Shown piece by piece: positions 28,758 to 39,684 of a DNA stretch of 64,000 nucleotides. The stretch is from Mixta tenebrionis (lineage in GTDB: Bacteria > Pseudomonadota > Gammaproteobacteria > Enterobacterales > Enterobacteriaceae), in the NCBI RefSeq assembly GCF_006517625.1, contig NZ_VHQI01000006.1, positions 186,001 through 250,000 on the forward strand, in the 5' to 3' direction. The notes under the pieces are model-generated. The model was not told where the DNA came from and ran no database searches. It saw nothing but the letters and a program-made list of their open reading frames with translations. Each line of letters begins with the position of its first letter. Position 1 is the stretch's first letter. A program made the translations under genes and the position numbers.

Positions 28758-29753
28758 ATGAAGAAAAAAAGACCTGTGCTGCAGGACGTTGCCGATCGCG
28801 TCGGCGTGACGAAAATGACCGTCAGCCGCTACCTGCGCAATCCGCAGCAGGTATCCGCCGCGCTGGGGGCGAAAATCGCCGTCGCGCTGGATGAGCTGGG
28901 CTACATTCCCAACCGCGCGCCCGACATGTTATCCAACGCCACCAGCCGCGCCATCGGCGTGCTGCTGCCCTCGCTGACCAACCAGGTCTTCGCCGACGTG
29001 CTGCGCGGTATTGAAGCCGTTACCGATGAGGCCGGCTATCAGACGCTGGTGGGCCATTTCGGCTATAACGCGGAGAAAGAGGAGCTGCAGCTGCGCTCTC
29101 TGCTGGGTTGGAATATCGACGGCCTGATCCTGACCGAGCGAACCCACACTCCCGCCAGCCTGCGCATGATCGCAACCGCCGGTATCCCGGTCATTGAGAT
29201 GATGGACAGCGTCTCTCCCTGCCTGGATATGGCGGTGGGCTTCGATAACGTTGAGGCGGCGCGTCAGATGACGCGCGCGATTCTGGCGAAAGGGCATCGC
29301 CATACCGTTTATCTTGGCGCGCGGCTGGATGAGCGCACGCTGCAAAAAGAGCAGGGCTATGCGCTGGCGATGCGCGAGGCGGGGCTGGAGCCGCGCAGCG
29401 TAATGATGGAGGAAGCCTCCTCGTTTAGCGCGGGCGCCATGCTGTTGTGCGAGGCGCGGCGCCGCTATCCGCAGACCGATAGCCTGTTCTGTACCAATGA
29501 CGATTTGGCAATCGGTGCTATGTTTGAATGTCAGCGCCAGGGATTACGCGTACCGGAGCAGATGGCGATTGCCGGGTTTCACGGACACGATATTGCCCAC
29601 GTGGTGACGCCAAAACTGGCGACGGTATTCACCCCGCGTGAGCGCATGGGACGTGAGGCGGCGACGCTTCTGCTGGCACGCATCGGCGGCGATAACAGCG
29701 TGCATCAGCCCATCGACGTAGGCTTTGCGATTGAGGAAGGGGAAAGCATCTGA
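28758..29753 (+). CDS. gntR: gluconate utilisation repressor GntR (LacI family)
   Basis: GntR represses gluconate uptake and phosphorylation genes until it binds gluconate. The 331-residue protein has an N-terminal LacI helix-turn-helix (VLQDVADRVGVTKMTVSRYL, residues about 7-26) and a periplasmic-binding-like effector domain. It lies upstream of gntK and gntU, and a GntR-type operator is visible before gntK. Confidence 0.95.
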   Translation: MKKKRPVLQDVADRVGVTKMTVSRYLRNPQQVSAALGAKIAVALDELGYIPNRAPDMLSNATSRAIGVLLPSLTNQVFADVLRGIEAVTDEAGYQTLVGHFGYNAEKEELQLRSLLGWNIDGLILTERTHTPASLRMIATAGIPVIEMMDSVSPCLDMAVGFDNVEAARQMTRAILAKGHRHTVYLGARLDERTLQKEQGYALAMREAGLEPRSVMMEEASSFSAGAMLLCEARRRYPQTDSLFCTNDDLAIGAMFECQRQGLRVPEQMAIAGFHGHDIAHVVTPKLATVFTPRERMGREAATLLLARIGGDNSVHQPIDVGFAIEEGESI

Positions 29754-29846
29754 ACCGGATGTTTTTTTGAACTTGCTCACAATTCCAGGCTTTTCCTGCC
29801 CGGCGGGTTGCGCTGAACAGCGCACGTACTGAGAATGGATGCGCCG

Positions 29847-29862
29847 ATGTTATCGGTAACAT
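29847..29862. promoter_or_regulatory. GntR operator before gntK
   Basis: ATGTTATCGGTAACAT is a near-perfect 16-base palindrome (one mismatched pair) that fits the GntR site ATGTTACCGGTAACAT as I recall it. It lies 30 bases before the gntK start, where binding would block initiation. Confidence 0.8.
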
Positions 29863-29892
29863 TTGCATTTTCATCTGCCGGAGCCAACAACA

Positions 29893-30429
29893 ATGCAAAC
29901 TCAGTCGCCGTCACATCACGTCTTTATCCTGATGGGCGTTTCGGGCAGCGGTAAATCCGCCGTTGCTTATGAAGTCTCGCACCAGCTGAAAACCGCGTTT
30001 CTCGACGGCGATTTTCTCCATCCGCGTGCCAATATTGAAAAAATGGCCCACGGCCACCCGCTGAACGACAGCGATCGTCAGCCCTGGCTGCAGGCGGTGA
30101 ACGATGCGGCTTTCGCCATGCAGCGTACCCAGGCCGTTTCAATTATCGTCTGCTCCGCGCTGAAAAAAAGCTACCGCGATATCCTGCGCCGGGGGAACGA
30201 TAACCTCTCTTTTATCTATCTGAAAGGTGAGTTTGCCACCATTGAAAACCGGCTGAAGGCGCGTAAAGGCCACTTCTTTAAACCGCAGATGCTGGTCTCC
30301 CAGTTCGAAACGCTGGAAGAGCCCGCCGCTGATGAAAGCGATGTGCTGGCGGTTGATATCAATCATCCCCTGCCGGACGTCGTTGCCGCTACCATCGCTG
30401 CCATTCAGGATGCGATCAAAAAGGATTAG
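29893..30429 (+). CDS. gntK: gluconokinase GntK
   Basis: GntK phosphorylates D-gluconate to 6-phosphogluconate, feeding the Entner-Doudoroff and pentose phosphate pathways. The 178-residue protein has the Walker A motif GVSGSGKSAVA near residues 14-24 and the family segment FLDGDFLHPRANIEKM. I chose the ATG at 29893 (GGAG nine bases upstream), ten codons inside the longest reading frame, because that matches the E. coli length and start. gntU follows closely. Confidence 0.94.
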   Translation: MQTQSPSHHVFILMGVSGSGKSAVAYEVSHQLKTAFLDGDFLHPRANIEKMAHGHPLNDSDRQPWLQAVNDAAFAMQRTQAVSIIVCSALKKSYRDILRRGNDNLSFIYLKGEFATIENRLKARKGHFFKPQMLVSQFETLEEPAADESDVLAVDINHPLPDVVAATIAAIQDAIKKD

Positions 30430-30438
30430 TTGTTGCTT

Positions 30439-31779
30439 ATGAGTACCGCAACCCTGGTATTAACTGCGGCAGGCTCGGTTGTCCTGCTGCTGTTCCTGGT
30501 AATGAAAGCGCGCATGCACGCCTTTGTCGCCCTGATATTAGTCTCTTTCGGCGCCGGCCTGTTCTCCGGGATGCCGCTGGATAAAATCGCGGAAACCATG
30601 CAGAAAGGCATGGGCGGCACGCTCGGCTTTCTTGCCGTGGTGGTGGCGCTGGGCGCGATGTTCGGCAAAATCCTGCATGAAACCGGCGCGGTCGATCAAA
30701 TCGCTATCCGGATGCTGAAATCGTTCGGCGAACGTCGCGCGCACTATGCGATGGGCATCGCCGGCTTAATTTGCGCGCTGCCGCTGTTTTTTGAGGTGGC
30801 GGTCGTACTGCTGATCAGCATCGCCTTCGCCGTGGCGCGCCGCACCGGCGATAATCTGGTGAAGCTGGTGATCCCGCTGTTCGCCGGCGTCGCGGCGGCG
30901 GCGGCCTTTCTGCTGCCGGGGCCGGCGCCGATGCTGCTGGCGTCGCAGATGCACGTTGATTTCGGCTGGATGATCCTGCTCGGCCTCTGCGCCGCGCTGC
31001 CGGGGATGCTGATCGCCGGGCCGCTGTTCGGCAATTTTATCAGCCGCCATGTCAGCTTTAACCTGCCGGAGGAGAGCTCGCAGCCGGACGTCGAGCAGCA
31101 CAAGATGCCATCCTTCGCCTTCAGCCTGGCGCTGATTCTCTTTCCGCTGGTGCTGGTGGGGCTGAAAACCATCGGCGCGCGCTTCACCGCTGAAGGATCG
31201 CGGCTTTATGAGTGGCTGGAGTTTATCGGCCATCCCTTTACCGCCATTCTGCTGGCGCTGCTGCTGGCGATTTACGGTCTGGCCTGGCGTCAGGGGATGG
31301 ATAAAGAGAAGGTGATGCAGGTGTGCGGCAGCGCGCTGCAGCCCGCGGGCATTATTCTGCTGGTGATCGGCGCAGGCGGCGTGTTTAAGCAGGTGCTGGT
31401 CGATTCCGGCGTGGGGCCGGCGCTGGGCAACGCGCTTACCGGCGCGGGGCTGCCGATTGCGCTGGCCTGCTTTATCCTCGCCGCCGCGGTGCGCATTATT
31501 CAGGGATCGGCGACGGTGGCCTGCTTAACGGCGGTCGGGCTGGTGATGCCGGTTATCGAGCCGCTGCACTACAGCGGCGCGCAGATGGCGGCACTGTCGA
31601 TCTGCATCGCCGGCGGGTCGATTGTGGTCAGCCATGTGAATGATGCCGGCTTCTGGCTGTTTGGCCGCTTTACCGGCGCCACCGAAGCGCAGACGCTGAA
31701 AACCTGGACGCTGATGGAGACCATTCTTGGCACCGTCGGGGCGATTATCGGCATGATCGCTTTCCAGCTGCTCTCCTGA
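30439..31779 (+). CDS. gntU: low-affinity gluconate transporter GntU
   Basis: GntU is an inner-membrane gluconate:H+ symporter of the GntP family. The 446-residue protein has about 12 hydrophobic segments, and conserved loops GMGGTLGFLAVVVALGAMFG and LPGPAPMLLASQM. I chose the ATG at 30439, giving the E. coli length; a TTG three codons upstream is the start of the open frame. It lies nine bases after gntK and is presumably cotranscribed. Confidence 0.95.
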   Translation: MSTATLVLTAAGSVVLLLFLVMKARMHAFVALILVSFGAGLFSGMPLDKIAETMQKGMGGTLGFLAVVVALGAMFGKILHETGAVDQIAIRMLKSFGERRAHYAMGIAGLICALPLFFEVAVVLLISIAFAVARRTGDNLVKLVIPLFAGVAAAAAFLLPGPAPMLLASQMHVDFGWMILLGLCAALPGMLIAGPLFGNFISRHVSFNLPEESSQPDVEQHKMPSFAFSLALILFPLVLVGLKTIGARFTAEGSRLYEWLEFIGHPFTAILLALLLAIYGLAWRQGMDKEKVMQVCGSALQPAGIILLVIGAGGVFKQVLVDSGVGPALGNALTGAGLPIALACFILAAAVRIIQGSATVACLTAVGLVMPVIEPLHYSGAQMAALSICIAGGSIVVSHVNDAGFWLFGRFTGATEAQTLKTWTLMETILGTVGAIIGMIAFQLLS

Positions 31780-31785
31780 TCGCCG

Positions 31786-31818
31786 CGGACGGAGGCGAAA
31801 CGCCATCCGTCCGTCTTT
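31786..31818. terminator. shared terminator of convergent gntU and yhgN
   Basis: CGGACGGA (31786-31793) pairs with TCCGTCCG (31806-31813), and the inner GGCG-AAA-CGCC extends the stem. It is followed by TCTTT on the plus strand. It lies between two convergent genes. Confidence 0.7.
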
Positions 31819-31826
31819 CCCGGCGG

Positions 31827-32420
31827 TTAAATCTTCAGATAGGCGCGAATACCGTCAAGGAACATCTGCGTCGCCAGCATAATCAGAATCAACCCCATCA
31901 GCCGCTCCAGCGCATTAACTCCCTTATCGCCCAGCAGCCGCAGAAACAGGCCGGAGAGCAGCAGGATCACCACCGTAACGCCCCAGGCGCACAGCAGCGC
32001 TCCTACCAGATAGCCCATATGGTTAGGATACTGATGGGAAAGCAGCATCAGGGTGGCAAGCAGCGAAGGGCCGGCGACCAGCGGAATGGCGAGCGGCACG
32101 AGGAAAGGCTCCTCGCCTACCGGCAGGCCGCTGCTGTTGCTCTCGGCGGAAGGGAAAATCATTTTGATGGCAATCAGGAACAGAATGACGCCGCCGGAAA
32201 TGGAGACGGTTTCGGTGCGCAGGTTAAGGAAGGCGAGAATTTTTTCTCCGGCGAATAAAAACAGCAGCATAATGCCCAGCGCGATCAACATTTCGCGTAT
32301 CAGCACCAGGCGGCGGCGTTTAGGTTCCAGATGCTTTAAAACCGACATAAAAATCGGCAAATTGCCGAGCGGGTCCATTATCAACAACAATAATATGGTC
32401 GCAGAGATCATTTCAGTCAT
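31827..32420 (-). CDS. yhgN: MarC-family membrane protein YhgN
   Basis: YhgN is a 197-residue inner-membrane protein of the MarC/UPF0056 family with about six hydrophobic segments. Its function is not established; the family was once proposed to transport antibiotics but that is not supported for MarC. The LLIMDPLGNLPIFMSVL and PLAIPLVAGPSLLATLMLL segments are family hallmarks. It is divergent from asd, as in E. coli. Confidence 0.92.
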   Translation of the reverse strand: MTEMISATILLLLIMDPLGNLPIFMSVLKHLEPKRRRLVLIREMLIALGIMLLFLFAGEKILAFLNLRTETVSISGGVILFLIAIKMIFPSAESNSSGLPVGEEPFLVPLAIPLVAGPSLLATLMLLSHQYPNHMGYLVGALLCAWGVTVVILLLSGLFLRLLGDKGVNALERLMGLILIMLATQMFLDGIRAYLKI

Positions 32421-32677
32421 TTATTTTGCTCTTTAGCGTTAAAGCGGCGGCGCCGTTATTAGCAATGCTATTGAAAAGATTAATCCAATCGAATTAATTC
32501 ACTTGCCAGCAGGGCTGCATTTTGTAGAGTTGATGGTCACAGGTAAACCAAATTTTCTCTGGCGGGCTTCGCTTTCCGGCGATCCGATGTTTCACTTTTC
32601 AGACTGTCGCTACCTTGTAACGCGGTCGCCGCCTGTGCGGCGCGCCGGCGCGGCGGGTAGCCCGTAGCAGGTGCTCA

Positions 32678-33784
32678 ATGAAAAATGTAGGTCTTATTGG
32701 CTGGCGCGGCATGGTCGGCTCGGTGCTGATGCAGCGCATGAACGAAGAGCGTGATTTCGACGCGATTCGCCCGGTTTTTTTCTCCACTTCTCAGCATGGT
32801 CAGGCGGCGCCGACCGTCGGCGGTCAGAGCGGCACGCTGCAGGACGCTTATGATATCGATGCGCTAAAGGCGCTGGATATTATTATCACCTGTCAGGGCG
32901 GCGACTACACCAGCGAAATCTACCCGAAGCTGCGCGCCAGCGGCTGGCAGGGCTACTGGATCGATGCGGCCTCAACCCTGCGGATGAAAGATGAGGCGAT
33001 TATCATCCTCGATCCGGTTAACCATCAGGTGATTCGTCAGGGGCTGGATAAAGGGATGAAAACCTTCGTCGGCGGCAACTGCACCGTCAGCCTGATGCTG
33101 ATGTCGCTCGGCGGGCTGTTTGCGCACGATCTGGTGGAGTGGGCGTCGGTCGCGACCTATCAGGCGGCTTCCGGCGGCGGCGCGCGCCATATGCGCGAAC
33201 TGCTGACGCAGATGGGCATGCTGCATAACCATGTGGCGCAAGAGCTGCAAAACCCGGCGTCGGCGATTCTGGATATCGAGCGTAAGGTGACGCAGCTGAC
33301 CCGCTCCGGCACGCTGCCGACCGATAACTTCGGCGTCCCGCTGGCGGGCAGCCTGATTCCGTGGATCGATAAGCAGCTGGAGAACGGCCAGAGCCGCGAA
33401 GAGTGGAAGGGGCAGGCGGAGACCAACAAAATTCTCGGCACGCAGCAGACCATCCCGGTTGACGGCCTTTGCGTGCGCATTGGCGCGCTGCGCTGCCACA
33501 GCCAGGCTTTTACGCTGAAGCTGAAGCAAGATGTACCGCTGACGGAGATTGAGCAGCTGCTGGCGGCGCACAACCCGTGGGTGAAAGTGGTGCCGAACGA
33601 TCGCGAGCTGACGATGCGCGAGCTGTCGCCCGCTGCGGTAACCGGCACGCTAAGCACGCCGGTAGGGCGCTTGCGCAAGCTGAATATGGGACCGGACTAC
33701 CTTTCCGCCTTTACCGTCGGCGATCAGCTTCTGTGGGGCGCCGCCGAACCGCTGCGCCGTATGCTGCGGCTGCTGGTTGATTAA
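32678..33784 (+). CDS. asd: aspartate-semialdehyde dehydrogenase
   Basis: Asd reduces aspartyl phosphate to aspartate semialdehyde with NADPH, the branch step to lysine, diaminopimelate, methionine and threonine. The 368-residue protein has the nucleotide-binding start [14 protein letters not shown] and the catalytic Cys135 in [21 protein letters not shown] includes substrate-binding residues. A GC-rich hairpin follows about ten bases after the stop. Confidence 0.97.
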   Translation: MKNVGLIGWRGMVGSVLMQRMNEERDFDAIRPVFFSTSQHGQAAPTVGGQSGTLQDAYDIDALKALDIIITCQGGDYTSEIYPKLRASGWQGYWIDAASTLRMKDEAIIILDPVNHQVIRQGLDKGMKTFVGGNCTVSLMLMSLGGLFAHDLVEWASVATYQAASGGGARHMRELLTQMGMLHNHVAQELQNPASAILDIERKVTQLTRSGTLPTDNFGVPLAGSLIPWIDKQLENGQSREEWKGQAETNKILGTQQTIPVDGLCVRIGALRCHSQAFTLKLKQDVPLTEIEQLLAAHNPWVKVVPNDRELTMRELSPAAVTGTLSTPVGRLRKLNMGPDYLSAFTVGDQLLWGAAEPLRRMLRLLVD

Positions 33785-34141
33785 TCTGTTTCAGCCCCGT
33801 TCCGCCTGTGGAATGGGGCGCTTTACCCCCGCTTTCGCGCATTCCCTGCTTTTTCAACTACCTGTCGTAAAGTCAGCCGCCGGGTGATCCGCCTCTTCTT
33901 TTTAGCATGACGAAAATTATTTTATGCAAAGTTCGCAGGCTTATTGTACGCCTTGTCTATGCTTAGCATGACTGTTTCGTTTTTCCGTTTCGAATATTAA
34001 AAGTTGATGCGCGCGGCAACGCTTTTTTCCATGGAAAGGTTGCGGCTCTGTCGGCGCGCGCACGGCTCATTGAAGAGTAGTCAGGCTAACGTGCTGGTTA
34101 ACGTTATGGTTTCGGCTGCCATAAATCACAGGAAGAAAGTC
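33785..34141 (+). other. non-coding region between asd and glgB
   Basis: The first part carries the asd terminator: GCCCCGTTCC (33794-33803) pairs with GGAATGGGGC (33810-33819) with one G-U pair and a 6-base loop. The AT-richer remainder presumably holds the glgB promoter. A longer reading frame from 34004 runs in frame into glgB but its translation is not GlgB-like. Confidence 0.6.
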
Positions 34142-36328
34142 ATGTCAGAGCTCCCGGATCGCCATGCGATCAATGCGATTATTGAAGGTCATTACGCTGA
34201 CCCCTTTTCACTGCTGGGAATGCACCAGACCAGTAACGGCCTTGAGGTCCGTGCCCTGCTGCCTGATGCGTCTGAAGTGTGGGTAATCGAAACCAGCACC
34301 GGGCGTAAATGCGCGCAGCTGAAATCTCTGGATTCCCGCGGTTTTTTTTACGGCGTTATCCCGCGTCGTAAGAATCCGTTTCGCTACCAGCTGGCCGTTA
34401 CCTGGCACGGCGAGCAAAATCTGATCGATGACGCCTATCGCTTCGGCCCGCTGCTGCAGGAGCTGGATAGCTGGCTGCTGGCGGAAGGCACTCATCTGCG
34501 GCCTTATGAAACGCTGGGCGCGCATGCGGAGGTGATTGACGGCATCAGCGGAACGCGCTTTTCCGTCTGGGCGCCTAACGCGCGCCGCGTCTCGGTAGTC
34601 GGCGATTTTAACTACTGGGACGGCCGACGCCATCCGATGCGCTTTCGTCGTGAAATCGGCGTCTGGGAGCTGTTTGTTCCCGCGGCGCGCACCGGCCAGC
34701 TCTACAAATATGAAATTATCGATAATCAGGGGCAGCTGCGCCTGAAAGCCGATCCCTTCGCTTTTGAATCGCAGATGCGTCCGGACAGCGCCTCGGTGAT
34801 TTGCGGGCTGCCGGAAAAGGTGGCGATGCGCCCGGAGCGTAAGGCGGCGAACGCCTTCGATGCGCCAGTCTCTATCTACGAGGTGCATCTCGGCTCCTGG
34901 CGGCGCCATAGCGAAAACAATTTCTGGCTGAGCTACAAAGAGCTGGAAGAACAGCTGATCCCCTACGTTAAAGAGATGGGCTTTACCCATATTGAACTGA
35001 TGCCGATTAACGAGCATCCGTTTGACGGCAGCTGGGGCTATCAGCCGGTAGGAATGTATGCGCCGACGCGCCGCTTCGGCACGCGTGACGAATTCCGCCA
35101 CTTTGTCGCCGCCGCCCACGCGGCGGGGCTGAACGTGCTGCTTGACTGGGTGCCGGGCCACTTTCCCTCTGACGATTTCGGCCTGGCGCAGTTTGACGGC
35201 ACCGCGCTGTATGAGCATGAAGATCCGCGCGAAGGCTTTCATCAGGACTGGAATACGCTGATCTACAACTACGGACGCCGCGAAGTCAGCAACTATCTTG
35301 CCGGCAATGCGCTCTACTGGCTGGAGCGTTTTGGTATCGACGGGCTGCGCGTGGATGCGGTGGCGTCGATGATTTACCGCGACTACAGCCGCCCGCAGGG
35401 CGAATGGGTGCCGAACCACTTCGGCGGCCGCGAGAACCTCGAAGCGATTAGCTTTATTCGTTATACCAACCGGATGCTGGGGCACAACGCGCCGGGTACG
35501 GTAACCATTGCCGAAGAGTCGACCGATTTTTACGGCGTGTCGCGCCCGCCGGAATCGGGCGGGCTGGGCTTCTGGTACAAGTGGAATCTGGGCTGGATGC
35601 ACGACACGCTGGACTATATGAAGCTCGATCCGGTCTATCGTAGCTACCATCACAACCTGATGACGTTCGGCATGGTCTACAACCACACCGAAAATTTCGT
35701 GCTGCCGCTCTCGCATGATGAGGTGGTGCACGGCAAGCGTTCCATTCTTGATCGGATGCCGGGCGACGCCTGGCAGAAGTTCGCCAACCTGCGCGCCTAT
35801 TACGGCTGGATGTGGGCCTTCCCCGGCAAAAAGCTGCTGTTTATGGGCGGCGAGTTCGCCCAGGGCAGAGAGTGGAACCATGACAGCAGCCTCGACTGGC
35901 ACCTGCTGGAAGGCGAAGACAACTGGCATCACGGCGTGCAGCGGCTGGTGCGCGATCTTAATCTCACCTATCGTCACCATACGCCGCTGCACCAGTGCGA
36001 TTTTGACGCCAGCGGCTTTGAATGGCTGGTGGTGGATGATCAGGAGAACTCGGTGTTTGTATTCGCGCGCCGCGATCGGGAAGGCAATGAAATCATCGTT
36101 GCCAGCAACTTTACTCCGGTGCCGCGCCATCACTACCGCTTCGGCATCAATCAGCCGGGCGGCTGGCGCGAAATCATTAACACCGATTCCGCTCACTATA
36201 AGGGCAGCAATAGCGGCAACGGCGGCATCGTCTGGAGCGAGCCGGTTCCCAGCCATAACCGCGATCATTCGCTGACGCTGACCATACCGCCGCTGGCGAC
36301 GATTTGGCTGGTCAGGGAGGCGGGATGA
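34142..36328 (+). CDS. glgB: 1,4-alpha-glucan branching enzyme GlgB
   Basis: GlgB introduces alpha-1,6 branches into glycogen. The 728-residue protein has two N-terminal carbohydrate-binding/Ig-like domains (about residues 20-220) and a GH13 catalytic barrel with [12 protein letters not shown] (nucleophile Asp), IAEES (acid Glu) and [12 protein letters not shown] chose the ATG at 34142 ([11 protein letters not shown]), preceded by AGGAAG, giving the E. coli length; an ATG at 34004 adds 46 unrelated residues. Its stop overlaps the glgX start. Confidence 0.96.
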   Translation: MSELPDRHAINAIIEGHYADPFSLLGMHQTSNGLEVRALLPDASEVWVIETSTGRKCAQLKSLDSRGFFYGVIPRRKNPFRYQLAVTWHGEQNLIDDAYRFGPLLQELDSWLLAEGTHLRPYETLGAHAEVIDGISGTRFSVWAPNARRVSVVGDFNYWDGRRHPMRFRREIGVWELFVPAARTGQLYKYEIIDNQGQLRLKADPFAFESQMRPDSASVICGLPEKVAMRPERKAANAFDAPVSIYEVHLGSWRRHSENNFWLSYKELEEQLIPYVKEMGFTHIELMPINEHPFDGSWGYQPVGMYAPTRRFGTRDEFRHFVAAAHAAGLNVLLDWVPGHFPSDDFGLAQFDGTALYEHEDPREGFHQDWNTLIYNYGRREVSNYLAGNALYWLERFGIDGLRVDAVASMIYRDYSRPQGEWVPNHFGGRENLEAISFIRYTNRMLGHNAPGTVTIAEESTDFYGVSRPPESGGLGFWYKWNLGWMHDTLDYMKLDPVYRSYHHNLMTFGMVYNHTENFVLPLSHDEVVHGKRSILDRMPGDAWQKFANLRAYYGWMWAFPGKKLLFMGGEFAQGREWNHDSSLDWHLLEGEDNWHHGVQRLVRDLNLTYRHHTPLHQCDFDASGFEWLVVDDQENSVFVFARRDREGNEIIVASNFTPVPRHHYRFGINQPGGWREIINTDSAHYKGSNSGNGGIVWSEPVPSHNRDHSLTLTIPPLATIWLVREAG

Positions 36329-38313
36329 GTTACCTGAGTGCCGGAAAACCAGCTCCCCTGGGCGCAACCTGGGATGGGGATGGGGTCAACTTTACGCTTT
36401 TTTCACAGCATGCTCAGCGTGTGGAGCTCTGCCTGTTTAATGCAAAGGGCGAGGAGAGCCGCTATGACCTGCCGAAGCGTACCGGTGATATCTGGCACGG
36501 CTATTTCCCTGAACTCGCTCCCGGCCAGCGCTATGGCTATCGCGTTCACGGCCCCTGGGCGCCGGAGCAGGGGCACCGCTTTAATCCTGCGAAGCTGCTG
36601 ATCGATCCCTGCGCGCGCGCCGTCGAGGGTGGAGTGCCGGACAGCGCGCTGCTTAACGGCGGCGAGTGGCAGCGCGATGAAAGCGACAGCGCGGCGGCGG
36701 CGCCGAAAAGCGTGGTGGCGACAGCGGATAACTTTAACTGGGGCGACGATACCGCGCCGCGCGTGCCCTGGGGCAACACGGTGATCTATGAAGCCCACGT
36801 GCGCGGGCTGACGCAGCGACATCCGGAAATTCCGGAAATGCAGCGCGGTACTTATGCGGCGCTGGGTCATCCTGCTATCGTCAACTATCTTCAGCAGCTG
36901 GGCATCACCACCCTGGAGCTGCAGCCCATCGCGCAGTTTGCCGATGAGCCGCGTCTGCAGCAGCTGGGGCTGCGCAATTACTGGGGCTATAACCCTTACG
37001 CGCTCTGGGCGGTGGAGCCGCGCTACGCCTGCGGCGAGGGCGGAGTCAGTCCGCTGCAGGAATTCCAGCAGGCGGTGAAAGCGCTGCATCGCGCCGGTAT
37101 TGAAGTGGTGCTGGATATCGTGCTTAACCACACCGCCGAGCTGGAAGAGTTCGGGCCTACGCTTTCGCTGCGCGGCGTGGACAACGCCAGCTATTACTGG
37201 CTCAGCGCGGATGGCCGCTATCACAACTGGAGCGGCTGCGGCAATACGCTCAATCTCAGCCATCCGCAGGTGATGAACTGGGCGCTCGACTGCCTGCGCT
37301 ACTGGGTCACTACCTGCCACGTTGACGGTTTTCGTTTCGATCTGGCGCCGGTGCTGGGCAGAACGCCGCAGTTCCGCGCCGATGCGCCATTTTTTGCGGC
37401 GATAAAAGCCTGTCCGATTCTTTCTCAGGTCAAGCTGATCGCCGAGCCGTGGGACATCGGGCCGGATGGCTACCAGACCGGACGTTTCCCGGCGCCTTTC
37501 GCCGACTGGAACGATCGCTTTCGCGACGATATGCGCCGTTACTGGCTGCACGGCGAGCTTTCCAACGGCGATTTTGCGCGTCGGTTTGCCGCCTCCAGCG
37601 ATCGCTTTCGCCATGACCAGCGTCTGCCGTCATCAACGGTAAACCTGATTACCGCGCATGACGGCTTCACTCTGCGTGATGTGGTGAGCTTTGCGCGTAA
37701 GCATAACGAAGCGAACGGGGAGGATAATCGCGACGGGCATAACGATAACTACAGCCATAACCACGGCAGCGAGGGCTTAACGGTATCGCTTAACGTGCTG
37801 GAGCGTCGCCGTCGATCGATCCATGCGCTGCTCGCTTCGCTGCTGCTGGCGCAGGGCACGCCGATGCTGCTGGCCGGCGATGAGCATGGCCATAGCCAGC
37901 ACGGCAATAATAATGCTTATTGTCAGGATAACGAACTCACCTGGTTTGACTGGAAAAACCGGGATGAAGGGCTGTACGCCTTTACCGCCGCGCTGGTGCG
38001 TCTGCGTCAGAAAATTCCTGCGCTGACGCAGGATCGCTGGTGGGAGGAGGGCGATGGAAACGTTCAGTGGCTCAATGGCGAAGGGCGAACGCTGAGCGCG
38101 CAGCAGTGGGAGCAGGGCGAGCATCGGCTGCAAATCCTGCTGTCCGGACGCTGGCTAATAACGATAAATGCCACGCAAGACGTGAGCGAACTATCTCTAC
38201 CAGACGGAGAATGGCGCGCCATTCCTCCTTTTGCCGGGGAAGATAATCCAATCCTGACAGCTGTCTGGCATGGGCCCGCGCACGGCGTGTGTGTGTTCCA
38301 AAAGCAAGTATAA
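36325..38313 (+). CDS. glgX: glycogen debranching enzyme GlgX
   Basis: GlgX is an isoamylase-type enzyme that removes short branches left by glycogen phosphorylase. The 662-residue protein has an N-terminal CBM48 domain ([24 protein letters not shown]) and a GH13 core with [13 protein letters not shown] (nucleophile Asp), LIAEPWDIG (acid Glu) and [13 protein letters not shown]. The ATG at 36325 lies in an ATGA overlap with glgB, which decides the start over a GTG/ATG seven codons upstream. Confidence 0.95.
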   Translation: MSYLSAGKPAPLGATWDGDGVNFTLFSQHAQRVELCLFNAKGEESRYDLPKRTGDIWHGYFPELAPGQRYGYRVHGPWAPEQGHRFNPAKLLIDPCARAVEGGVPDSALLNGGEWQRDESDSAAAAPKSVVATADNFNWGDDTAPRVPWGNTVIYEAHVRGLTQRHPEIPEMQRGTYAALGHPAIVNYLQQLGITTLELQPIAQFADEPRLQQLGLRNYWGYNPYALWAVEPRYACGEGGVSPLQEFQQAVKALHRAGIEVVLDIVLNHTAELEEFGPTLSLRGVDNASYYWLSADGRYHNWSGCGNTLNLSHPQVMNWALDCLRYWVTTCHVDGFRFDLAPVLGRTPQFRADAPFFAAIKACPILSQVKLIAEPWDIGPDGYQTGRFPAPFADWNDRFRDDMRRYWLHGELSNGDFARRFAASSDRFRHDQRLPSSTVNLITAHDGFTLRDVVSFARKHNEANGEDNRDGHNDNYSHNHGSEGLTVSLNVLERRRRSIHALLASLLLAQGTPMLLAGDEHGHSQHGNNNAYCQDNELTWFDWKNRDEGLYAFTAALVRLRQKIPALTQDRWWEEGDGNVQWLNGEGRTLSAQQWEQGEHRLQILLSGRWLITINATQDVSELSLPDGEWRAIPPFAGEDNPILTAVWHGPAHGVCVFQKQV

Positions 38314-38324
38314 AGGAGTCAGAC

Positions 38325-39617
38325 ATGGTCAAGTTAGAACGTACCGAACATCTGATGCTGGCAAGACAGCTCCCTGGGCAAACGGTCGCCTTGATTCTTG
38401 CAGGCGGACGCGGCACGCGCCTGAAAGATCTGACCGCCACGCGCGCCAAGCCTGCCGTTCACTTCGGCGGCAAGTTCCGCATCATCGATTTCGCGCTGTC
38501 GAACTGCCTTAATTCCGGCATTCGCCGTATTGGGGTAATTACCCAGTATCAGTCGCATTCGCTGGTGCAGCACATTCAGCGCGGCTGGTCGTTTCTTAAT
38601 GAAGAGATGAATGAGTTTGTCGATCTGCTGCCGGCGCAGCAGCGCTTTACCACCGAGCACTGGTATCGCGGCACCGCCGATGCGGTAACCCAGAACCTCG
38701 ATATTATTCGCCGCTACGACGCGCAATATATCGTTATTCTCGCGGGCGATCACATCTACAAGATGGACTACTCGCGCATGCTGCTGGATCACGTTGATAA
38801 CGATGCGCGCTGCACCATCGCCTGCCTGCCGGTGCCGATTCAGGAGGCGACGGCGTTCGGCGTGATGGCGGTTAATGAACATAATCGGGTAGTGGATTTC
38901 GTCGAAAAACCGGCGCAGCCGCCCGCCATGCCGGGCGACGAAAGCAAAGCGCTGGCCAGCATGGGCGTCTATGTATTTAACGCGGATTATCTCTATCAGC
39001 TGCTGGAGGAAGATTTAACGCTCTCCGGTTCCAGCCACGATTTCGGCAAGGATCTGCTGCCGAAAATTGTCGCCAGCGGCGATGCGCTGGCGCACTCCTT
39101 TACGCTTTCCTGCGTACAGAGCGATGACAGTACGCCGCCGTACTGGCGGGATGTCGGTACGCTGGAAGCCTACTGGCGCGCCAACCTCGATCTCGCTTCG
39201 GTGATGCCGGAGCTGGATATGTACGATCACGAATGGCCCATTCATACCCATATGGAGCCGCTGCCGCCGGCAAAATTTGTCCAGGATCGCTCCGGCAGCC
39301 ACGGCATGACGATGAACTCGCTGGTTTCCGGCGGCTGCATCATCTCCGGCTCGGTGGTGGCGCACTCCGTTCTGTTTTCACGCGTGCGCGTGAATTCGTT
39401 TTGCAACATTGATTCTGCCGTGCTGCTGCCTGACGTGGTTGTTGGACGATCCTGTCGTCTGCGCCGCTGCGTTATCGATCGCGCCTGCATTATTCCGGAA
39501 GGAATGGTGATTGGCGAGAACCCTGACGAAGACAGTCGCCGTTTTTACCGCTCAGAAGAGGGCATCGTGCTGGTGACGCGCGACATGTTGGCCAGGCTGG
39601 CCGATGCCGCTGTGTGA
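38325..39617 (+). CDS. glgC: glucose-1-phosphate adenylyltransferase GlgC
   Basis: GlgC makes ADP-glucose from glucose-1-phosphate and ATP, the committed and allosterically controlled step of glycogen synthesis. The 430-residue protein has the nucleotidyltransferase motif [19 protein letters not shown], the substrate-binding Lys in [11 protein letters not shown], and a C-terminal left-handed beta-helix. I chose the ATG at 38325 because AAAGGAG lies 8 bases upstream. In E. coli CsrA binds GGA motifs around the glgC start; the RBS here includes GGA. Confidence 0.96.
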   Translation: MVKLERTEHLMLARQLPGQTVALILAGGRGTRLKDLTATRAKPAVHFGGKFRIIDFALSNCLNSGIRRIGVITQYQSHSLVQHIQRGWSFLNEEMNEFVDLLPAQQRFTTEHWYRGTADAVTQNLDIIRRYDAQYIVILAGDHIYKMDYSRMLLDHVDNDARCTIACLPVPIQEATAFGVMAVNEHNRVVDFVEKPAQPPAMPGDESKALASMGVYVFNADYLYQLLEEDLTLSGSSHDFGKDLLPKIVASGDALAHSFTLSCVQSDDSTPPYWRDVGTLEAYWRANLDLASVMPELDMYDHEWPIHTHMEPLPPAKFVQDRSGSHGMTMNSLVSGGCIISGSVVAHSVLFSRVRVNSFCNIDSAVLLPDVVVGRSCRLRRCVIDRACIIPEGMVIGENPDEDSRRFYRSEEGIVLVTRDMLARLADAAV

Positions 39618-39684
39618 CCGACGAAACAGTAATACACGCAATCTGCGCGAGGATCGCGCCAGATTTCCGTTAAAGGAGCCGAGA

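Noticed and set aside
34208-36367. 719-codon open frame on the minus strand opposite glgB
   Set aside because: It is exactly antisense to an unmistakable glgB. Long antisense frames are common in GC-rich genes with strong codon bias; the translation has no recognisable domain.
36403-37614. 403-codon open frame opposite glgX
   Set aside because: Antisense shadow of glgX with Arg/Ala-rich, low-information translation.
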